A DNA stretch of 64,000 nucleotides from Nereocystis luetkeana. Taxonomy: Eukaryota; Sar; Phaeophyceae; Laminariales; Laminariaceae. The notes under the pieces were generated by a model that saw nothing but the letters and a program-made list of their open reading frames with translations, was not told the DNA's origin and made no database searches. Positions 22,701-33,419 of this stretch are shown piece by piece; position 1 is the first letter of the stretch; every line of letters starts with the position of its first letter. The DNA lies in NCBI GenBank assembly GCA_031213475.1, contig JARUPZ010000026.1, positions 7,316,200 through 7,380,199 of the forward strand, written 5' to 3'. Made by a program: the position numbers and the translations under genes.

Positions 22701-24658
22701 TACGCCGACGATGCAGGAGTTGTCTCGAAGTCGGCTGAAGGGCTCGCAAAAATGATGACAGTCATCGTGACTGTCTTCGAAGCAGCAGGCCTCACGGTGT
22801 CGGAAAAGAAGACTGAGACAATGGTCCTACAAACACCAGACCGGACAACCCTCGCACCACCGCTCGTCATCGAAGCGGCAGGTCAGAGGTATAAGCAGAC
22901 GACCCAGTTCTTATACCTAGGCGGCGTTATCCACGAAAACGCTGACCTCTCGCTCGAAATCGACCGACGGATCCGCCTCATGCGAGCATGCTTCAAACGG
23001 TTCGGCCCGGAGTTGTATGATAGGACGACCGCCCCCCTTAGCCTTAAAGTCCGAATGCTGAAGGCCGAGGTGATTGAGACCCTGCTGTACGGGTGTGTGA
23101 CGTGGACCCTCAGAGCGGAACACTTTGCCAAGCTTCGAACGGCTCACCACCAAGTCCTGTTGCGAGTCATTGGCTTCCAGCGCCGACTTCGTACTGACCA
23201 TGCCACCCTCTCGTACGCGAAGGCCCTCAAGATGACACGTTGCGAGAGCATCGAAACGACCATTCGCAAACGGCGGCTCTTCTTTGCGGGGGGCGTGGCA
23301 CGGCAAAGCAAGGAGCGATTACCCAATCGGGTAATGCTCGGGACGATAGCTGGTGGGGAGAACCCGAGACCAGGCGGACAGTGTAAGACTTGGCATAGAT
23401 GCATAGTCGAAGACCTTAGGGAGTTCCGAGCCACCGAAGGGTCAACGGAAGTTGCCCCCTTGGTGTTTGGAGTTGAGACCGCGTTGTGGTCCACTGCAGC
23501 CAAAAAGGTGGGGAAGTGGTACCGGGGGATCCTTGAAGCAGCCGAACGGTTCATGGTGAGGTGGCACGAGGCTGAGGCTGAGATGAGTAGACAGCGCCGC
23601 GCAGCCGCCGTGGATGGTGCCCAAAGGAACGGGGGGGGAGGGGGCAACAGGAGAAGTGGCATAAAGCCCGACCGAGTGAATGCGGAGAGGGGGGGGAACA
23701 GGAGGGGTAGAAGGGAAACGGCGGTAGACGAAAGTAGGAAGGAGATGGCAGACAGGGTAGCAAGGCACCAAGTCGACTAGGAAGTAGAATATGACCATAC
23801 TACTAGTGCTACCAACTGGTGCAGCTGGCTCGAACGTGGTCTTCCCTTGTCTTCTCTTTTAGTTTTGTTTTTTTTTCTTTCTTGCGCTGACTCTCCGTGA
23901 TTTTCATTTCATTTTTTCTCTTCCTCTTCCTTTTCTGATTGATAAGCCGTACTCAAGGAGCCGTGTGGCGTGGTTGGAAGACGAACCTGCTCTGCTCGGC
24001 TCGTATTGTCTGACGCCAAGGGGCTGGGCATAGTTGACGAACGCAGGGCGGAGACGGCAGTCTGGGTAGCAAGGTACCAGGCGGATTAGCAGGGAGAACC
24101 TGGCTATACTACTCGTACCACAAGCTGCTGCCGCCACCTAGAAGGTGCTTTGGGCTTTGGTCTGCCTGTTATTTCCCCTTTGTTATTTTTCCTTGTTACT
24201 TTCTCCTTGGTTCTTTGTCTTACTCTGTTCACAAGCAGTGGTGTTTTTTGTTATTTCTTCTTTTTTCCAGCTCGTTCTTTTTCAAGTGTAGGCCACCTCG
24301 CCTGCGGGGGGGGGGGCACGACAGATTGTTTCTCTTAGATTTTGCTTTCATTTTTCTTCTTTTTCTTTTTCGACTTGTCTACCTTGTTTTTGTTTTCTCT
24401 TTGATTGTTTCTTTTCGTTTCACTATTTCATAGATTGCGTATGTCGTGCCTGTCGTATCTAGTATGATGACATGGCTTTGCATTGCCCACTGCAGTTCAC
24501 ACTGCACACGTGGCAACGTAGTATCTCTGTGGCGTAGCTTTGTGACCACAGAACTTGTATCTCTTCTAGGATGGAAGAATCGGCACGGACACTGGTTGTG
24601 GTGGATGTCGACGGGTAGAAAGAACGGTTTAATGTGAAGAACACACACACACACACCT
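19795..24658 (+). mobile_element. RTE-like non-LTR retrotransposon, near full length, nested
   Basis: This plus-strand element has a T-rich 5' boundary (about 19796-19818), a 5' leader, one endonuclease-RT protein region (20045-23780), a 0.87-kb 3' UTR and an (AC)n tail ending at 24656. It sits inside a minus-strand copy of the same family. GGTA is repeated at 19791-19794 and 24659-24662, a possible 4-bp target duplication. A single protein with an APE-type endonuclease, no RNase H and a short microsatellite tail fits the RTE clade. The leader at about 19848-19886 resembles part of the SINE body. Confidence 0.85.
20045..23780 (+). pseudogene. RTE-like endonuclease-reverse transcriptase, one frameshift
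   Basis: The protein drives target-primed reverse transcription. A lysine/arginine-rich N-terminus (about 20295-20400) precedes the APE-type endonuclease, which starts VATYNVRTLAVKG near 20402 and continues to IGLQETRRSG. The frame breaks at about 20580-20600; the rest is open from 20460 to the stop at 23778-23780 (1106 codons, the first 40 or so out of the real frame). In that frame MDANARTG is at residues 131-138 and SDHN at about 235. The RT domain has EEQCGFRPARS (about 586), FIDLQKAYDSVD (about 623), GLRQGCVLSPLLFN (about 682) and the catalytic MLYADDAG (about 746). A C-terminal domain follows, ending in glycine- and arginine-rich sequence. All RT catalytic residues are intact, so the element decayed recently or the frameshift is a sequencing error. 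Confidence 0.85.
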
Positions 24659-26088
24659 GGTAGACAAATCGAACGAGAAAAAAAAAAAAATGAGAGCAAA
24701 ATCTAGGAGAAACAATCTGTCGTGCCCCCCCCCCCGCAGGCGAGGTGGCCAACAATTCAAAAAAGAACGAGCTGGAAAAAAGAAAGAAAAAAATAAAATA
24801 AAATAAGAAAAAACACCACTGCTTGTAAACAGAGTAAGACAAAGAACCAAGGAGAAAGTAACAAGGAAAAATAACTAAGGGGAAATAACAGGCAGACCAA
24901 AGCCCAAAGCACCTTCCAGGTGGCGGCAGCAGCTTGTGGTACGAGTAGTATAGCCAGGTTCTCCCTGCTAATCCGCCTGGTACCTTGCTACCCAGACTGC
25001 CGTCTCCGCCCTGCGTTCGTCAACTATGCCCAGCCCCTTGGCGTCAGACAATACGAAACGAGCAGAGCAGGTTCGTTCGTCATCCAACCACGCCACACGG
25101 CTCCTTCAGTACGGCTTATCAATCAGAAAAGGAAGAGAAAAAATAAAATGAAAATCACGGAGAGTCAGCGCAAGAAAGAAAAAAAAACAAAGCAAAAAGA
25201 GAAGACAAGGGAAGACCACGTTCGAACCAGCTGCACCAGTTGGTAGCACTAGTAGTATGGTCATGTTCTACTTCCTAGTTGACTTGGTGCCTTGCTACCC
25301 TGTCTGCCATCTCCTTCCTACTTTCGTCTACCGCCGTTTCCCTTCTACCCCTCCTGTTCCCCCCCCTCTCCGCATTCCCTTGGTCGGGCTTTATGCCACT
25401 TCTCCTGTTGCCCCCCCCCCCCCCCGTTCCCTTGGGCACCATCCACGGCGGATGCGCGGCGCTGCCTACTCATCTCAGCCTCAGCCTTGTGCCACCTCAT
25501 CATGAACCGTTCGGCTGCTTCAAGGATCCCCCGGTACCACTTCCCCACCTTTTTGGCTGCAGTGGACCACAACGCAGTCTCAACTCCAAACACCAAGGGG
25601 GCTACTTCCGTTGACCCTTCGGTGGCTCGGAACTCCCTAAGGTCTTCGACTATGCATCTATGCCAAGTCTTACACTGTCCGCCTGGTCTCGGGTTCTCCC
25701 CACCAGCTATCGTCCCGAGCATTACCCGACTGGGTAATCGCTCCTTGCTTTGCCGTGCCACGCCCCCCGCAAAGAAGATCCGCCGTTTACGAATGGTCGT
25801 TTCGATGCTCTCGCAACGTGTCATCTTGAGGGCCTTCGCGTACGAGAGGGTGGCATGGTCAGTACGAAATCGGCGCTGGAAGCCAATGACTCGCAACAGG
25901 ACTTGGTGGTGAGCCGTTCGAAGCTTGGCAAAGTGTTCCGCTCCGAGGGTCCACGTCACACACCCGTACAGCAGGGTCTCGATCACCTCGGCCTTCAGCA
26001 TTCGGACTTTAAGGCTAAGGCGGGCGGTCGTCCTATCATACAACTCCGGGCCGAACCGTTTGAGGCATGCTCGCATGAGGCGGATCCG
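24659..26088 (-). mobile_element. 5'-truncated minus-strand RTE-like LINE, interrupted
   Basis: Read on the minus strand it starts at the equivalent of plus-copy base 22965 (CGGATCCGCCTCATGCG) and runs through the RT C-terminus and 3' UTR. It stops at GGTAGACAAGTCG-type sequence, and the remainder lies at 19510-19794. Protein remnants such as LLYGCVTWTLGAEHFAKL match the plus copy with a few substitutions. The poly-C tract at about 25411-25426 shifts the frame near the C-terminus. With the nested plus copy it forms a palindrome with about 1.43-kb arms and a 0.27-kb spacer. Confidence 0.85.
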
Positions 26089-26099
26089 TGGCTGTCCAG

Positions 26100-26275
26100 C
26101 TACAGCGGTCGGTCCTGTGTTCACTGCAATGTGGTTGTATCGTCTTGAAATTAAATATTCCCTTTTGCGGAGCTCCATCAGTGCACCCAGTGTCTGTCCT
26201 GATCGAATATCCTATTCATAGATAGATACGTACCTGGTATCCTGTGTCACAGAGTGCAAGACAGAAAAATACAGA
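26100..26275 (-). repeat. LINE 3'-end fragment, AAC subfamily
   Basis: AGCTCCATCAGTGCACCCAG and GTGTCTGTCCTGATCGAATA match the complement of the tail pieces at 46.0-46.6 kb. It adjoins the 5' end of the truncated minus-strand LINE. Confidence 0.6.
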
Positions 26276-26384
26276 AGCGGGTTTTAGATAAAATCAGGTA
26301 TACCTGGCCACTTTTGGGTCCAAATCAGGTAAATACTCGTACCGAAAACACCAGGGCTGTGAGTTGGCTGGAGAGTCCCGCAGA

Positions 26385-27353
26385 AGGCTGAAGGCGCCGC
26401 CGGAGGACAAAAACAGCGTATTTTTGTCCTCATTTCACACTAAAAAAATACGGATAATCGACCAGGCTTGGCGTCTCTGGTTTTAATCGCGAAACTGGTC
26501 GTTTTTCAAGTTCGTCTTAGTTTATCAGACTTTTTAGGGATGCACCAGAAACACGGACACGCCGTTCCCGTTTATAGGTCTCTTACTGCTGGTGCTACAT
26601 TTTGTCGCGACGGCACTGAAGGCGCCGCCGGAGGCCAAAAACACGCTATTTTTGTCCCTGTTTTACATATATATGACCCAAATAGTAAGGACTGTTTGAA
26701 TTGAATCATTATATGCTAACAATCCCTATATTTCGGGTCAGAGTGGTATAAATAATCGGCCAGGTTACCTCTGGTGTTGATCGCGAAACAGGTAATTGTT
26801 CAAGTTCGTCTGACTTTAGCAGACTTTACAGGGATGAAAGATGGACATGTCGTCCCCGTTTGGAGGTCTCCTACTATTAATCGAAATGCAATATGTCGTG
26901 ACGGCACCGAAGGCGCCGCCGGAGGCCAAAAAGAAAACTATATATTTTCCTTATTTTTTACACTCAAAAGTATGAATAATCGGCCAGGTTTACCTCTGGT
27001 TTTGATCGTGAGACAGGGAAGTTTTCGAGTTCGTCTTTGTTTGTCAGATTTAATAGGGATGCAGCAGAAACACGAACATGCCGTTCCCGTTGGAGGTCTC
27101 CTACTTACTGGTGTTCCATTTTATCGTGACGGCACTGAAGGCGCCACTGGAGGCCAAAAAAATCGACATTTTTTGTCCTCATTTGCACTCAAAAGTATGA
27201 AGAATCGGCCAGGTTTATCTCTGGTTTTGATCGCGAAACAGTTTTTTTTCCAAACTCGTCATAGGTCATCAGACTCGTCATAGGGAAGAACAAGAAAGAA
27301 GGACATGCCGTTCCAGTTGCAGGTCTGTTACTGGTGTTCCATTTTGTCGTGAC
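26385..27353 (+). repeat. Tandem array, about four units of 228 or 291 bp
   Basis: GAAGGCGCC recurs at 26390, 26618, 26909 and 27137, and a last decayed unit ends near 27353. The periods of 228, 291 and 228 are all multiples of three. One plus frame stays mostly open and repeats DGTEGAAGGQK and RPGL(P/S)LVLIAK. Unit 1 has a stop after ISH, and the extra 63 bp of the 291-bp unit contains a stop. I do not recognise the peptide. It could be a tandemly repeated exon, a degenerate repeat protein, or chance. Confidence 0.75.
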
Positions 27354-27558
27354 GGGAAATACGTAAATACCAGTCCGTGCGGCACGCTGTAGCTCTCCAC
27401 GAGTAAAATAACACAAGAATAGAATTATAGAAAGGCCTAGCCTCAGTTCTGCCGGCACCTTCGGCCCTGCCAACATCGGCACCGGCACAGTCGATGGGGA
27501 TGGGTTCATACACCATGAGTGGTTGCAGAAGACATTTCTGTGTGCTTGCAGCTTGGTA

Positions 27559-27663
27559 CTACGGGGGACCATAGTTAATAGGACCTATGGTATACATTAA
27601 AACCTATATATTTAAGTATTTTTACAAACAATATTTGGTGCCATTAACTATAGTCCCCCGTAA
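27559..27663 (+). mobile_element. MITE family 1, copy 3, 105 bp
   Basis: It starts CTACGGGGGACC and ends GTCCCCCGTAA. TA lies at 27557-27558 and 27664-27665. Orientation is as copy 1. Confidence 0.87.
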
Positions 27664-27859
27664 TAGTACTTCTTGGAGTCGCCGGGAATATTTACCTCGT
27701 ACCAAACAAGCCTTTCTACAAAAGCAAGGAAACCCAAATGGGAAAAATAGCTGGATAGTTGATAGTTGACATCGCCGCAACTAGCTATAATACCTAGCCA
27801 ACTAATAACTAGCTGGCAACTACTAGTCAGCCAACTCGCAGCCCTAAAAAACAGGTGCA

Positions 27860-27934
27860 AATCAAATCACACGCCAGGAGCCCTGTTGCTGGCCAGACTG
27901 ATACCGTACCGGATTTTGGCTCGAAAAGGCCAAG
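27860..27934 (-). repeat. Fragment of dispersed repeat family E
   Basis: Its complement (TTGGCCTTTTCGAGCCAAAA, then CTGGCCAGCAACAGGGCTCC) matches 30095-30165. It sits directly against the SINE tail at 27935. Confidence 0.6.
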
Positions 27935-28124
27935 TTTTTTTTTTTTTTTTTCTCATCCCATTCATTATCTTCGCACATCTTCTTCTCTCTCTCCTTCCAA
28001 CTCGAAACTCAGATCCGGGGTCACATATCAGGCTGTTCTGCCCCCTTCCTGCTACGGTATGTGCCTTCATTTTTATCGCTAGAAAATTTCAGCCTTTTCT
28101 TCCCCCGTCGACTCGCATCGAATT
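27935..28124 (-). mobile_element. tRNA-headed SINE, copy 5, head missing
   Basis: The T-run from 27935 and the body up to ACTCGCATCGAATT are present. The first half, including the tRNA-like head, is absent. Confidence 0.83.
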
Positions 28125-29277
28125 GGTATACCAGACTTCGTCCACTAGGTCTAGATACCGGAGTTTGTCCAATATTAATAGCTCTAGCGGTCGACGGATC
28201 TTGACTACTTATGCAAACAATCACAAGACGCCGTACGTACACTGCTGTTTTTTCTTTCGCGGTCCAACGGTGGCAATTCCTGTGTACAAACTCTGTTTTC
28301 GTACGTACCAGCGATACAACTAGCTGACGGGCGACTGTTTGTCGCGCGTAGCGCGCAACACGCGTGCGCCCGCGCCACAGGCGCGCAAACCCGTTGCAGG
28401 GCCCCCCCGGGAGTGTCCCTGGAGGGCCGCCGCAGGCCACAAAAATGCAATACATGCGCGAATATATGCCCGACAATCAAGTAACAAAATGCATTAAAAC
28501 GCCTCCCGAACCCTCAAAAAGCGTGTATCGGGATGCCTCGGGACCTGGGATGTCTTTCAGAAGAAAGGAGCTGATCGCACTTACGTGCAGCATCGCCACA
28601 CAGGAAGTAGCGGGGAGTACAGATAAATGCGTCTTTTGAATGTTTTTCGGCAACGGGGAATAGGGAAGGTGCCTACCGGTATAAAGCAAACTAGCCTACG
28701 GCTAACAGCAAGAAGTGCCTATTTTTATTTTGTGCTAAACTCCAGGCCACAAATGAAAGGGCCTAACACAAAATTCGTCTGCGCTGAATTCGAAAAGGGG
28801 CTCACTTTTTCCGCTGCCAAAGGCGAATTTGAAAAACAGTCTTTCTTCCTGAAAAAAATAACCTGCGGCAAACAAAAATGTCCGCAACTTTTTTATCGGG
28901 CCTGCGGCCAAAAAAGTTGCGCACCCGACATCGCGTGTTGCGCTGCGCGCAACTAGACCCTTCGCGTTTGTTTTTGCTTTTTTTTTACCAAAATGTTGCG
29001 ACAGCGCAACAGCTAACTATTCGTATTACGTAATTCATTGCTATTAGCTGTTAGGGCAAATGCCAAAATCAGTTATACCTGATCCGTTTGAGCCAAAATC
29101 AGGTATATACTAAAGCCAGGTGAAAAACGCGCGCCACGAGCGGTATGTTCTGTCCATGAAAATCGAAAAAAATCAATACTGCGTCCAAACAAAAAGCATG
29201 AAGCGTGCCACATGCCACATGGCCTCCCAAATATGAACATTTGTTTTTATTTAGGGTGTAAATATCACGTGCTCCAC
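28125..29277. other. No supported gene; GC-rich hairpin-prone text
   Basis: The 28345-28440 part is rich in GCGC and CCCGGG and can form hairpins. 28890-28950 is GCGCAAC-rich. No recognisable protein or RNA gene. 29040-29180 carries repeat family E (AAAATCAGGTATA and CGCGCCACGAGCGG). Confidence 0.45.
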
Positions 29278-29279
29278 TA

Positions 29280-29383
29280 AACGGGGGACCATAGTTAATA
29301 GGACCAAATATTGTTAGTAGAAATGGCTAAATATATAGGTTTTTATATATACCACAGGTCCTATTAACTATGGTCCCCCGTAA
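29280..29383 (-). mobile_element. MITE family 1, copy 4, 104 bp
   Basis: Reversed interior relative to copy 1. The left end is one base short (AACGGGGGACC). TA lies at 29278-29279 and 29384-29385. Confidence 0.87.
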
Positions 29384-29470
29384 TAGGACCTGCAGGGAGT
29401 CACTATAATAGGCTTCGTTTGTTTCGCCACGGCGGGGCGCCGGGATTAGTTACTCTGGTGCCCCCCCCCC

Positions 29471-29601
29471 GTTGACAGCTTTAAACCTTCTAGACCGTCC
29501 TCGCGGAACCGCCTGCTCGAGAGTATTTTCTTTGGCGCCTCCCCGACGTTGACAGCTTTAAAGCTTCTAGTCTAGACCGTCCTCGCGGAACCGCCTGCTC
29601 G
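29471..29601 (+). repeat. Two-copy tandem repeat, 77-bp period
   Basis: GTTGACAGCTTTAAA and CCTCGCGGAACCGCCTGCTC occur twice, starting at 29471 and 29548. The second unit gained a TCTAG. Confidence 0.75.
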
Positions 29602-29757
29602 GCACGAAATTATCTTGCCGTACCAAACCTGCGACCACCTCGACGCGGGGTGGTGCAGACAAAGACCATGTTGCTGTATAGACTGCTGTGACCGTACCAG
29701 GTCAGAAAACAACTGAGTACACAACCCAACAACTCTTGAATACATGAAGCATGTCGC

Positions 29758-29846
29758 ACTTTTAGAACCGAAGTCTCGTTTTGGGGACAGACCAGTCAAA
29801 TTTCAAGTAGTTTTTACCCAAAGCGGGACTGCGGTCATAAAGGGGT
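29758..29846. mobile_element. piggyBac-like MITE (family 3), copy D
   Basis: The arms CTTTTAGAACCGAAGTCTCG and AGCGGGACTGCGGTCAT..AAGG pair with mismatches. The right flank is TTAT and the left flank has decayed. Confidence 0.78.
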
Positions 29847-30019
29847 TATGAAGAAAAAGTGAAACGAGCGTACACATGATATTGTATCCATGTATAAATA
29901 CGTGCTTTTACGTACGGCGTACGAGTAGAGTTTATACGGTATAATACAGAAGAATTTCAACCAAGGGAGGGCAGAGGCACACGGAGAGAAAAAACAGTGT
30001 ACGTATGGCCGCTCTGTCT

Positions 30020-30340
30020 GGTTCAAATTTGGCCAAAATCAGTTGAAAGCTAGACATGGTAGAAAAAAACAGGTATACTTTGGCCTTTTCGAGCCAAAAT
30101 CAGTTGCGATGTCAGCCTGGCCGATAGCAGGGCTCCAGGGGTGTGTTTTGTACTTGTTTTTAGCATATAACTGATTTTGGCCGAAAAGTGGCCGGATATA
30201 CCTGATTTTGGCAAAAAAAACTTGAAAAAAAAACTATTTTCATGGACAAGCCGCTCGTGGCCCGCGTTTTTCATTTGGTTTTAGTATGTACTTGTTTTTT
30301 ACCCAAGTGACTCAGACATACTTGATTATGGCCACACCCC
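30020..30340 (-). repeat. Dispersed repeat family E, longest copy
   Basis: It contains AAAATCAG/CTGATTTT pairs and ACTGATTTTGGCC..GGCCGGATATACCTG. TTTTCATGGACAAGCCGCTC matches 29130-29175 in reverse, and GGGCTCCAGGGGTGTG matches 27860-27934 in reverse. Multiple inverted AAAATCAG motifs suggest a foldback element, but clear ends were not found. Confidence 0.55.
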
Positions 30341-30540
30341 CCCTCCCTCCCAAAAAAAAAAACCCTGAGAAAATGATGGGAAATTCATGAAGGAAGCAAG
30401 TCAAACGCCGGCGTAGCGGGTACGAAAACACAACAACACAAGCAAGACCAGGAAATAAGAACATGATACAAATGACCCGAGGATATCAGGAAGGCTACGT
30501 ACTCTATAGGAAGACAGATACGAAGAACAAGACATCTATT

Positions 30541-30786
30541 AAGGTTCATTCTTATCGGAGAGCGTTTTTTCCAAAATTTCCAAAGTTTGAAAATAATTGG
30601 AGATATGTATCGATATACGGAGGCGTTCTGTCACTATTCGTGAAATTCTCCAGAAGCAAAAATATCAAGTTCTTTAACATTCCAATAATTGGATTAAAAA
30701 AAAACAGGAAAATATGGAAGATTGAAAAATTGCGCGAAAAAAATGTCGAAAATTTGGACAAAAAGCTCTCCGATAAGAATGACCCT
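30541..30786 (+). mobile_element. MITE family 4, copy b (about 246 bp)
   Basis: Terminal inverted repeats CATTCTTATCGGAGAGC and the complement. The interior matches the reverse of 2709-2944, including GGAGATATGTATCGATATAC. TA-containing flanks (TTAA at the left, TAATAA at the right) are seen. Confidence 0.78.
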
Positions 30787-31404
30787 AATAATAGCAAGAA
30801 TATTAACGAAACACAATACCCTGGTATATACTACCTGGTACTCGTATAGTACAACGGTATTACATGGGTTTAAAAGCACGACCAGGTATGTATTTTTTTT
30901 CGGGGGGGGGGGTGCTCATACGTATAACAATCCGGACGATAATATAGTACCGTTTTGAGTCCAATATCGAAATTAAACGCAATTATCTTTCCGGCCGTTG
31001 TACGCTGGTTCTTCTGTAAACGTACACTGAAAAAAACCCGGCCAGAAGTGGGTCAGGCTCTCACGTCTCGAGCAATGTAAACGTACTGAACAAAACTGGC
31101 CAGAAGCGGGTCAGGCTCTCACGTCTTGAGCAAGAACTCCGGCCACATACAGCGTTAACGACCCTGAAACATTGGTACCAATCCCTGTCAGAGCTGTGGA
31201 GCATGCGGCCTCGAGGGTGTGACGGTATGTCATGCCCTCTGAGGCGAATAATCATCGGCGGTGGTAGGTGTAACAATGTTGTGGGTTGAAAGCACAGGTG
31301 TTCATGTTCGCGGGCAGTGATCGGAAATGTCTCATGTCTACCGCCGGCAATACCTCTTCTATACGATGAAGGGGTTTACTCTTTTCTGGTTTCTGGTCCC
31401 TTAA

Positions 31405-31493
31405 CCCTTTTAGAACCGCAGTCCCGTTCTGGGGACAAACCAGTCAAATTTCAAGTAGTTTTGTCCCCAAACGGGGCCGCGGTTCTAAAGGGG
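31405..31493. mobile_element. piggyBac-like MITE (family 3), copy E, 89 bp
   Basis: Perfect TTAA on both sides (31401-31404 and 31494-31497). The arms CCCTTTTAGAACCGCAGTCC and CGCGGTTCTAAAGGGG pair. It is one of the best-preserved copies. Confidence 0.9.
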
Positions 31494-31924
31494 TTAAGAG
31501 TCAGCCTGATATTATTGTAAGAAGCCATTACTTGGTATAAATTACTGTTATAATAGTATGACTGATAATAGGAACAAGAACAGCTGTTTATATAAAATGG
31601 GTGCGGAGAATCCTCACACGTTTAGGTGTGAAAACACCGCTGGAAAATTCCTATGCATGTACAGCCTGCCCATAAAGCACCAAGATATTCAAGTGAGAAA
31701 TGCAGCAGTATTGTTTACCAGGTACCTGGTATATATTAACAGTACTTTTTATGACACATGGACGCCACGCCACCACCAAACCTCCATCCATGGTCCCATG
31801 CCCGCGGAGATACAGGCGTGCATTTGTTAGTACAACAACCACACCCTGAACAAAGGAAGTTCTTCCAGTAGTCTCTCGTGCCTACACTTTACTTTGGAGG
31901 CTGTGTGAAAATTTGTTTCGTCTT

Positions 31925-32330
31925 GACAATTGCCTGGCGACTACTCTGTATTCGTTGGAAATTGTACGGACAGTCGATTTCGGCGATTGATTGTCCATTG
32001 ATTGAATATTGTCGCCCCGGTGGTTCAAGTGGTTAACCTCGAATTCTACTTGTTTGAGTCCTGGGTTCGAGCCCTAGGAGGGTCGGACTTTGACTTTATT
32101 TGCAAAAATAAAAAAAGGGATTCAATTGTTGAGAGCGCCTTGCAGCGTGGGTAGGCACAATTCGATGCGAGTCGACGAGGGAAGAAAAGGCTGAAATCTT
32201 CTCGCGATAAAAATGAAGGCACGTACCGTAGCGGGAAGGGGGGAGAAGAACCTGATATGTGACCCCGGATCTGAGTTACGAGTTGGAAGGAGAGAGAGAA
32301 GAAGATGTGCGAAGATAATGAATGGGATAG

Positions 32331-32361
<31 letters not shown>

Positions 32362-33110
32362 CAATTGATATCGGCGACTATCCACTAATTCAAATGATCC
32401 AGACAAATTAATTTGTCGCTTTTTTATGAACTGGAACTGTTTCGACCGCTGATTTCGAACACTATTTCTTGTTTGGAATGTGCGAGCAATAATATATTTC
32501 GTGTGTTATCTATGAATAATGGCATGTAGCAGTTATATAAACCAGCCATTTTGATGGACAGCGGGTTTTGGTAGATAGATGCTTTTTAGGAGAGGGGAGT
32601 GGTCGTTTTTTTGTGGATGATATGGAGGGATGTTGGTTGTAAGTAGTCTTCGTGACCGTCACAGCCGCTTTGATTTGTCGTATGATACTGCCGCGCTTTT
32701 GTTCTGGAGAGTCCTTCACCTTCTGCTATATTTTGCTTAGAACAACACTGCACATTGTCGAATGGCAAGCATAATAATAATTGGTACCGTCTACCAAATT
32801 GACTTCGGAGGCTGCCAAGTATTGGAACCACCCAATTCAATTAATTTCGCGTGTTGGTCCACTTTTTTTTTTCAAAATGTCCTGACATTTGATTTCGAGT
32901 GCTGCCCACCAATTGATGTTGTCCAGACAATTGATTTGCTGTGAAGCGCTCTCTATTGAACATATCTGAAACAATTTAGTTGGATTGCTGACAAATTCAA
33001 TTGAACAGCAGTCCACGTATTTGATTTCGGGCAGTGTTGAGCAAACGGAATTACAACCACAAATAGTTTCAGACGCCACCCATTAAATCAAATGCTCCAG
33101 AATTATCATG
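31925..33110. repeat. Degenerate CAATTG satellite, left block
   Basis: AATTGTACGGACAGTCGATT, ATTGATTGTCC, GTCCAGACAATTGATTTGC and similar pieces recur at about 40-bp steps at 31925-32010, 32360-32410 and 32780-33110. A SINE copy interrupts it at 32011-32359. It is much more diverged than the blocks at 33.4 and 34.3 kb. Confidence 0.6.
32011..32359 (+). mobile_element. tRNA-headed SINE, copy 6, best full-length example (about 349 bp)
   Basis: The 5' end is a tRNA-like head: box A lies in TGGTTCAAGTGG (about 32021) and box B is GGTTCGAGCCC (about 32064), the RNA polymerase III promoter layout. Next come TTTGACTTTATTTGC, a body with GAGAGCGCCTTGCAGCG and GAGTCGACGAGGGAAG, then GCACGTACCGTAGCGGGAAG, CCCCGGATCTGAGTTACGAG and GAAGAAGATGTGCGAAG. 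It ends in GAATGGGAT and about 29 A. No coding capacity. It is inserted in the CAATTG satellite. Eight copies in 64 kb imply an active family; the partner LINE is not certain. Confidence 0.92.
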
Positions 33111-33164
33111 GCCTCGTGCCTCTTTCTTGTCTTGTAATATACCCTCCCCCATGAATGTATACTA

Positions 33165-33269
33165 TTACGGGGGACCATAGTTAACAGGGCCTATGGTACA
33201 CATAAAAACTTACATGTTTAACCATTTTTAATAACAATATTTGGTCCTGTTAACTATGCCCCCCCGTAA
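33165..33269 (+). mobile_element. MITE family 1, copy 5, 105 bp
   Basis: TTACGGGGGACC start, CCCCCCCGTAA end. TA lies at 33163-33164 and 33270-33271. It separates two blocks of the CAATTG satellite. Confidence 0.87.
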
Positions 33270-33419
33270 TAGTCGTAATAAGCACAAATGTAGTTGGGTA
33301 TACAGGTAACTTCTCGCTCCTGTTGTAGGGACGATAATAGCGTGGTATTGTAGGGAACTGGATCTATAAGTAGTAGCTCTACAAGTAGCCCCCAGCTTTC
33401 GAATATCAGAGCCCTCTAA

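Noticed and set aside
22959..26088. Simple inverted duplication as the cause of the LINE palindrome
   Set aside because: The missing tail of the minus copy is at 19510-19794, so nested insertion explains the structure better.
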